The position numbers were made by a program, and so were the translations under genes. Under the pieces are notes generated by a model. That model searched no databases. It saw only the letters and a list, made by a program, of their open reading frames with translations, and was not told where the DNA came from. From Lenzites betulinus (lineage: Eukaryota; Basidiomycota; Agaricomycetes; Polyporales; Polyporaceae): a stretch of DNA of 64,000 bases. Where the stretch lies: assembly GCA_022264855.1 (NCBI GenBank), contig JABYQU010000016.1, forward strand, positions 496,001 through 560,000, in the 5' to 3' direction. The first letter of the stretch is position 1. Every line of letters begins with the position of its first letter. Positions 57,154 to 64,000 of this stretch are shown piece after piece.

Positions 57154-60100
57154 CTAGTTGTAGTTGAGCGGCTCGTGGCTGTAGTCGCATTGATCGCCAT
57201 ACTTGCATCTGTGGGCAGAGAAGCGGAGAGGGGTGTGTGATCAGCTTTCCGCTTTTGGACAGCCCGTGCGGGCGGAACTGCAAATGCTCGCCTTCCTGCC
57301 TGAAAGAAACTGCATGGTTTTCGCTTTGTATTTCTTATAAACCCCTCGCCCCGGCCCCGCCCCCGCAGCGACCCCCGGCCGCGGCCGCGTGGCCCGCCGC
57401 TGCCGCCGCCACGCTCGCCCCAGCCGTCCTCTCCCCACCGCCGGCCGGGCTCCGCGCCCCGGCCGGCGCCGTTCGGCACGCTCGGCTCGTGATATCCGCG
57501 GTCGAATTCTGTGTACGGTCCCCCCCATCCCTGCGCATGCTGCTCCGCCGCGGTCGGCGGCGGCGGCGGCGGGTGCTGCGCGCCCCCGAGCCCGCCGAAG
57601 AGCGCGTTTTGCGAGAGCGCCTGCGCCTGCTGCATGAGCTGCTGCAGCTGCTCGGTGTTGATGTTCGCGAGCCCGGGCAGCAGCATGCCCGTCGCGTCGC
57701 CCATCGTCACGTCCATCGCGGGCGCGGGCGCCGCCGCCGCGAGCTGCCCCACGAGGTCCGCCACGGACGACGCCGTGTGCGCGCCGTCCGCGAGCGTGGG
57801 CGCGGGCGCGCCGCCCTCCCAGAAGAGGCCTTCGACGTCCTCGCCGGCGAGCATGACCCGCACATCCGCGTCCACCTGCTCGTCGGGGATCTGCGTGGGC
57901 GGTTCGGCGGGGCTGTCGGGTATCTGCGCGGCGGAGGCGTACGACGCGACGAGCGCGGTCTGCTCGCGCTCCTCCTGAGCCGCCCGTTCTTGGCTCTCCC
58001 CGCCTCGTGGCGGTATTTCAAGCTCCGGGGGCATCTCGAGGGCTGGGGAAGCAGTGTCAGCCACGGCGCAGAGCCCAGAGAAGCAGGTCGCGTGCTCACG
58101 CTGCGGCTCCGTCCACTCCATCTGCTCTTCGAACAGGTGGTTGTGCAGCGCGGCACCCTCGTCTCGATCCAGGTCGCGCAGGCTATGTGTCGGTAGCGAT
58201 CCCTGTGTAGCGGCGCGCAGCATAGCGCGATCAATATACAGTACATGCGGCGATGCGGATGGGAAACGCTAACAGATGCGCCGTCGTCGTCGTACACCGC
58301 ACGCTCGATGAGCTTGATCTGCTCAAGCCTGCCTTCCGGTGCCCATGTTACCGACTTCTTCCGCTTGCCGAGGCCAGGTCCTCCAGGTGGCGCCCCTGAC
58401 GGCCCGGCGGCGGGCCCTGTCGAAGGCCCAGGCGCCGAGGACGGCGGTGGTGTCGATGTCGACGGGCCCGCCCACGATCTCAGGATCTCCTGAAAACCGT
58501 TCACCGACGATGGCTGGGCGACGTTCGCGTCGGGCTTCTTGCCAGGGGCCGTCGAGCCCGACGCGGCTGGTGCAGCGGGCGGCGTCTTCTTGAAACTGGG
58601 GAGCTCCTTCTTCGTCGGCTTCGGCTTGGAGAAAAAGGACGAGTCCGACTTCGCGTCCTTCACCACGGGCTTTGTCTCCTTCTTGACCGGGACGGCCTTT
58701 GGCGTGGACGAGCCAGCGAGCGGGATGGCGGCCTTCTTGACGGGTGGTGCAGATTTGGACGACGATGGCTCCGCTCTCCGCTTCTTGCCTTTCGGGTCTG
58801 CGCAAACATGCCTCGCGTCAACTGCTGTGTGCGTCGCGGCGCGGACTGACATGGCTCACCCTCTGTTTCTTCGGTTTCGGCTTTATCCGGCACCTCCTGC
58901 TGGGAGAGCATCTTTCGCCACTTGATTTCCAGGTTCGCTGCCATGTCCTTGATCGCTGATTTTGTTTTCGACGGATATGGGATGGGGGGACAGTAGTTAG
59001 ATACATGTATTTAATGACGACGACGGGGCCGGGCTCGGACGTAGCAGCTGTTCTACGGAGTCGATGCGATATCGGTTCACTCGCGACGCAACTTCCTTTT
59101 GGGTCATACTTACGATACCCGAGGACGGGAGACATTGTATGTCGTGATAATGAAGGTCTCAACTCACCCGGAGTGGGGGGCTCTTTAATCAGCTTCATGA
59201 TCAGCCTTCCCAGCTTGGATTGTTTCAGCTTCTCCAACGTCAATGGTAGGCGATCGATGATCTGTTAAGCATACAATGAGTACTTGGTCTACCCGGTCTC
59301 GATTTGGTTCATTGTACTCACTTGTAGGAGAGGCATGATTGTCTCAACCATTTGTTGGTCGTCGCGCCCAACGAAAGCCAACTTCAACCACTCTCGCGCA
59401 ACCTCCATAGCAGTACTGTTGTCGACCCATGCACGGAAGTAATGATTGCCGGCGTTGTCTCTAATCTTGGTCAGTATTTCGAGACGAATCTGCGCGTCGA
59501 CGTCCGCAATGCCGTAATCGTCTATGATGTTCACAAGCTGCGCGACTGCACCCCCGCCAGTGAACGAGTTCGGCTGGATGAAAGGTTTGACATCAGTGAC
59601 AAGGTTGGCCCTTTGTTGTTCAGTCGTGGGCTTGCTCGCAAGCGCGGGAGGTGGTGGCGGTATAGGCGCGACAGACTGTGGTGTCGGTTGCGATGCAGGA
59701 GATGCAGAAGTAGAAGGGCCGGCGATGGGCTGGGCCGACTGGCCGTAAAACTGGGAGGGAGCGATGCTGGCATAGTAATTAGTGGTGGGCGAGTGGAGGG
59801 CGTAGGGTGACAAGGTGGCCTGCTGCTGCTGCTGTGGGGGAGAATGCGAGTGGCGGACAAGCTGGGCGGGATGTTGCTGTTGTGATGGCGGCGACTGCTG
59901 GTATTGTGAGGGTCCGGAATGTACGAATGCAGGGTTGATGGATAACATGGGTTGATGCATTTGTTGGGAGTACGGATACTGCATGCGTTGTTGGACCTGT
60001 TGGGACAGATACGGGGATTGTTGATATTGCTGTGGAGGGCTAGACGACGAGCCATTCATGGTTGTGAGAGCAGGGCTAAAGCGACGGTGAGGATGTGCAA

Positions 60101-60653
60101 CTAAAAGAAGGCACAGGACGCACTCTATAACCATCGGCGAATGCCCCTGCGACTGCCCTTGGCTCTGTCCCTGCCCCTGCGCGTGTGTTTGGGAATGGGA
60201 GGAGGAACTGTTCGCGCCATCGAGCGTAGAGTAGTTGGATATGTGGACATGGCTGCTGGCGGGGATCCACTGCTGGTACGAACCCGCGGGAATGGAGCCG
60301 TAGGCTGGGGCGGCGGACAGGAGGAGGGCGTATGGATTCGAGGTCGGGTTGAGCGGCGGGGTGGGCGAGTGGTGGGCTGCGGCGACGGAGGGATGAGCAA
60401 CGGACGGGGTGCGGTCGAGAGGGCCTCCGCTGGCCCGCAACGCGTCGCTGTGGCCGGCGCCTAGCCAAAAGTGCTCGTGCTCACCCTGCAAGTCGCCGAG
60501 AAAGTCGTTCAAGCTGGCCCCCTGCACGCTCGCCGCGACCTCCTTCCAGTCATTCGACACCGAGCCCACCGCCGACCGCTCGTCGTGGACGGCGGCGTGC
60601 TGGAGCTCGGGAATTTGTTGGGACTGCAGCCACGGTGCACTGTTATAGTCCAT
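57154..60653 (-). CDS. PNUTS-like PP1 regulatory subunit (TFIIS-N domain, RVxF, CCCH finger)
   Basis: Likely homolog of PNUTS/PPP1R10 (Ppn1 in fission yeast), a PP1 regulator in the cleavage-and-polyadenylation machinery. The start at 60653 (MDYNSAPWLQSQQIPEL) leads into a long Q/P/S-rich region. Next is a TFIIS N-terminal-type (LW) domain: VNIIDDYGIADVDAQIRLEI, NHYFRAWVDNSTAMEVA, then across introns RLPLTLEKLKQSKLGRLI and MAANLEIKWRKML. A basic linker carries KKSVTWAPEGRLEQIKLIE, whose KSVTW fits the RVxF docking motif for PP1. An acidic/alanine-rich part and an RGRGRG segment follow. The C-terminal CCCH finger (C-x7-C-x5-C-x3-H, ending KYGDQCDYSHEPLNYN) is completed across a GC-AG intron (57209-57291). 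The combination of the three elements in this order is the reason for the call. Confidence 0.87.
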
Positions 60654-61297
60654 CTGCCAGAAACGCGACGATTCTTTTTGCAAAGCGGGCTCTTAGGCAA
60701 TTACTGCACGTCCGCCAACCGTCAGATGTCACCTTGCCAGGCCTTAGCTGCAGCTCGCCGTTCGTTCAGCTCGCCGTTCGTGATGGTGGTCAGAGGGTTG
60801 GCCGACTGTCCCTTTCAGTCTCCGCTTTCTACTCCCCTCCCAGCCAAATACGGCCACTATTCTCACGCTACTGCGCCCCCTAGGACACCGCCTGGCGCCC
60901 ACCCCCGTCCCCCATTATTCACCGGGGCATCGCATGCGGCAGACATGCCGGGGTGCTGGGCACTGGTGTCATCTGTGATCCTTGGCGAGACCAGGAGAGG
61001 GCACAATCAGCCGTGGGGCATGCGGCCGGACGGGGAACAATAGGCGCGCAGTTGAAACCATTCCATAATAGTTGAAATTTGAAACCTAGGACTAATCGAG
61101 TTTGTAACGAGACAAGGTGCCAATTCAGCCAAACAAGTACAACGCGTCCCGTATCACCTCTTCATCTACAACGACAACAAAGTTTTCAACCTCCCCTTAC
61201 CCCCCTTTCAGCCCTTCTTACACGCCCTCTAACCGGACGCGTCGCGTCGCGTCTACACACAACAAATCCAACAACAATCTCCCGCCGCCGAAACAAA
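60654..61297. other. Divergent intergenic region PNUTS-like / HMG-box
   Basis: About 640 bp between divergent starts; CT-rich towards the HMG-box gene. No supported gene. Confidence 0.45.
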
Positions 61298-62202
61298 ATG
61301 GCCATGGCGCCCGACAATACCGCACAGCTCGAGATCCACAAGATGCAGGTTCGTCGCTGCTCGCCGTCGCCGTCCCGCGCTCACCATGCCCCCAGCAGCT
61401 CGTGAACAACCTCCACCAGCTCGCCCACACCATGCGCGAGTGCGCGGCCGTCGCGGATTCCTTCGTCCAGACGCTTACCTACGGCCCCAATGCCCCGCCC
61501 CTGAACGCGATGGGTCCCAACGGGCACTTCCCCATGACCATGGTCCCTATGCAAGTGGCTCAGGAGGAGGGCAAGAAGCGCAAAGGACGCGCAGACGACG
61601 GCGATGTCAAGAAGCGGGCCAAGAAACTCAAAGACCCCAATGCACCGAAGCGGCCCGCGTCGTCGTATATCCTCTTCCAGAATGACGTGCGCAGCGAGCT
61701 GAGGAAGAAGAACCCTGAAATGCGCAACAACGAGTTGCTCAGTCACATCTCGAAGTTGTGGCAGGAGATGCCGCAGGAGCAGAAAGAGGTGCGTTGCCGA
61801 TCGTATGGCCTGTGAAACATGCCTGACTGTCTGCAGGCGTACGAGGCTCGCAACAGGGCGGATAAGGACAAGTGGCTGGCGCAGAAGGCCATCTACGAGT
61901 CGGGCGGCAAGCCCGGGGAGGCCTCCGCCATTCCAGTCAGCTCTTCCCTCAATCCCGCATGAGATGGTACGCTCACCTAAGAGAAGATGCAGGTCGCCCC
62001 TGTCGTTGTCGCCGCCATCCCCAAAGGGACGCCGTCGACTTCGGAGGAAATGTCGCCGGAGGAGGACCTTGACAGTTCCGACGACTCCTCTGAGGACGAC
62101 GATGCAGCCAGCCCCCCGCCTCCCAAAAAGACGAAGCGGGACAGTGCGAAGGAGGATGCGTCGTCGAAGAAGGAGAAGAAGCATAAGAAATCGAAGGCTT
62201 GA
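61298..62202 (+). CDS. HMG-box chromatin protein
   Basis: About 245 residues. Exon 1 (MAMAPDNTAQLEIHKMQ) is short. Exon 2 begins QLVNNLHQLAHTMRECAAVA, then a basic stretch KKRKGRADDGDVKKRAKKLK leads into the HMG box: PNAPKRPASSYILFQND, RSELRKKNPEMRNNELLSHI, KLWQEMPQEQKE and, after an intron, AYEARNRADKDKWLAQKAIY. The C-terminal third has acidic serine runs (SPEEDLDSSDDSSEDDD) and a lysine-rich end (SKKEKKHKKSKA), as in HMGB-like or Hmo1-type proteins. The box is of the sequence-tolerant type, with proline and basic residues before helix 1. It probably bends or packs DNA; a named ortholog cannot be fixed from this alone. TGA at 62202. Confidence 0.9.
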
Positions 62203-62982
62203 AGGGGTGGCTGCTGCTTGTATGTTTGCTTATGCGATATGTGCCGTGATCTTGATGCTTCTTGTGCAGCTTCCACACTCCTTTCGAACTTCAGTATACA
62301 GTAGGATAGTAGTGTTGCTTGTCCATAATCTCGCGAGTATGGTACCGAGACGTGATTGATAGTGTTACTCTTTACCAGAGCGATTGATGTGTATTGGAAT
62401 CCGTCGTGGTCGTGTGCTTGGCTGGATGGATGGTGAGAGCATGGTGGTGGTGGCGAGAGACGGAGTCGGATGGTTGTCGGAGAGAGAGGACGCCTGTCGC
62501 GCGTCTGCCGTGCGCACGGCTGTGGGTCACGGTGCCTGGCAATCGCGCTCGTCGCTTGCCCAGCTTCTCTCCGGGCAGTGCTGCTCGTCGGACCACCGTG
62601 CCCTCCCGGCAGCCATAGAGATGCCCCGAGATATGGACTCGGAGCCCCGGTCGACGCTCTCCTTCGAAGGCTCCAGATACTGCACGATGCATCGCCCCGC
62701 GTGGAGAGGCCTGCTGCGCACCGTTCTACAAGGCGGTGAAGGTGTCCGCTCTACAATCGCTGTCGCTATAGCATGTCTCTCGTAGTCGTTTGACATCTAT
62801 CGCCCACATAAGCAGAGCGCCGCGCCGCAGCCCATGGGCTAATACTAAGAGCGAATATGGCGATTGCTTACACTTCCGGACTCGCTCCGGAGCCCACGGC
62901 CAGCTTTCTGCCGAAAGCTATATAACCTCTCGCGCGCCCACCCGCTCGTCCTCTTCGCCCAACTTATCACTTCCCTCCATCG
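62203..62982. other. Intergenic HMG-box / WW-domain genes
   Basis: About 780 bp between two genes on the plus strand. It contains a TATA box near its end and otherwise no supported gene. Confidence 0.45.
62919..62925 (+). promoter_or_regulatory. TATA box of the WW-domain gene
   Basis: TATATAA lies 64 bp upstream of the ATG at 62983, followed by a CT-rich leader. Confidence 0.6.
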
Positions 62983-63850
62983 ATGTCCCAGCCGCCGCCC
63001 TACGCATCCAACGGTCCCCCCATCAACCCCGACAGGCGGCCTCTGCCTCCGGGCTGGATCGAGCAGTGGGACTCAAGGTGCGCTCCCAGATCGCTCTGAC
63101 TGTGACTTTCAAGCTGACATGATGTGCTCATTCACAGCTACAAGACCTGGTGTGTAGCCCGGGACTCTGGCTAACATCGATCTGTTAATCTCATATGTCG
63201 CTGTTCTTTAGGTTCTACGTAAACACATCGGAGAACCCGCCCCGTTCGTCGTGGGTGCACCCACTGGGTCCTGCACCCCCCACGCCGCAGCCAGGCTACG
63301 CGCCTCCCGCAGGGCCACCGCCTCCAGAGAACCGTGGTTACAGCCCGTACCCCCCTCAGGGCGGTGGATACAACCCCGGCTACGGCCAACCTGCCCAGCA
63401 GTGGGCTCAATCCCCTCCTCCTGGTGGCTACTATGCCGGCAGTCCTCAGCCGCAAGGCGCCTACTCGCCATATGGCGGCGCTCCTCCGCAGGAGAGCAGG
63501 GGTGCGTGCATCTGCTTCTGTGGATGTGTGAATGACGCTGCTGATATCCATCTGTCAGGCTGGTTCGGATCGAATAGTGCTCAGCCTACCGTTGTCCAGC
63601 AGGCGCCGCCGAAGAAGTCCGGTCCGGGGGTGGGAACTGCTCTGTTGGCGGGTGCGCATGATAAACAAGATATATCGAAGGACTTCGCTGATCGCTTGTT
63701 TTAGGTGGTGCGGGTCTTGTCGGTGGTGCGCTTCTCATGGATGCCTTCGAGGACCACGAGGACCACGAACGCGAGCAGGCTTACGACCAGGGCTACGATC
63801 AGGGCTACGACCAAGGCTTCGATAACGGGGATGGGGGTGGTGACTGGTGA
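62983..63850 (+). CDS. WW-domain protein with proline-rich middle and YDQG repeats
   Basis: Five or six exons. An N-terminal WW domain is pieced together over two short introns: LPPGWIEQWDSSYKTWFYVN, then NPPRSSWVHPLG, with both signature tryptophans and the final proline. A proline/glycine/tyrosine-rich middle (YSPYPPQGGGYNPGYGQPAQ, SPPPGGYYAG) follows. After two further introns the C-terminal part has PKKSGPGVGTALLAG and GAGLVGGALLMDAF, a glycine-rich hydrophobic stretch of the kind seen at the end of small fungal membrane-associated WW proteins, then acidic EDHEDHEREQAYDQGYDQGY and FDNGDGGGDW. The start at 62983 follows a TATA box at 62919. WW domains bind proline-rich partners; its own target is unknown. 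TGA at 63848-63850. Confidence 0.85.
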
Positions 63851-64000
63851 TGACTCACCGCGCAGCCTTCTTCCGAGTAGCCTTGCAATGTTTTCGACTC
63901 TCCCAGTGCACGCCATCGATGCCGGTGCCACGCTGTACATTAGCTTTTCTTTGGATGATACCATGGCGTCCCTAGCATAACAACCATTGCCCAATGCCCG

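Overview
The window is nuclear DNA from a filamentous basidiomycete fungus, most likely an Agaricomycete such as a polypore. The evidence is dense protein genes on both strands, each broken by many short (about 50-65 nt) GT-AG introns, GC-rich coding sequence, two cerato-platanin genes, and BIG1-, ICP55-, OLE1- and PNUTS-like genes of fungal type. I saw no rRNA, tRNA, CRISPR array or intact transposon. All gene models are spliced by hand from reading frame, splice consensus and family knowledge; none is backed by transcripts.

Layout. 0.2-1.9 kb: SPT4 (-) and BIG1 (+) diverge from a 194-bp gap. 1.9-12.3 kb: an accessory region built by tandem duplication. It holds two full-length paralogous EF-hand genes (copy A about 2.8-6.3 kb, copy B about 8.9-12.2 kb), between them a decayed 5' fragment of a third paralog (about 7.0-7.4 kb), and a broken second copy of the 3' end of BIG1 just upstream of copy B. 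12.8-17.0 kb: two cerato-platanin genes (-) flank a mitochondrial short/branched-chain acyl-CoA dehydrogenase (-). 18.2-23.6 kb: Mediator subunit MED13 (-). 24.5-26.9 kb: a DUF2433 phosphoesterase-like protein with RRM and RGG tail (+). 27.8-37.6 kb: ICP55 peptidase, an APC-family transporter and eIF5B, all (-). 38.1-44.8 kb: ARL2 (+), stearoyl-CoA desaturase (-), a type II membrane glycosyltransferase-like protein (-), and IMP3 (+). 45.6-51.5 kb: a kinesin-3 motor (-). 53.1-63.9 kb: an LDB/SEUSS-type cofactor (+), a PNUTS-like PP1 regulator (-), an HMG-box protein (+) and a WW-domain protein (+).

Most of the window is conserved housekeeping sequence: transcription (SPT4, MED13, LDB, PNUTS, HMG), translation and ribosome biogenesis (eIF5B, IMP3), mitochondria (ACAD, ICP55), lipid and wall (desaturase, BIG1), and transport (kinesin-3, ARL2). 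The unusual part is 1.6-12.3 kb. There the EF-hand paralogs share a conserved 5-nt microexon, differ by one intron and by a GC-AG splice site, and sit among pseudogene debris that records how the array formed. Their helical N-terminal halves resemble, from memory, the N-terminal adaptor regions of Agaricomycete NLR-like (NACHT/STAND) proteins, so this locus is the best candidate here for an undescribed system.
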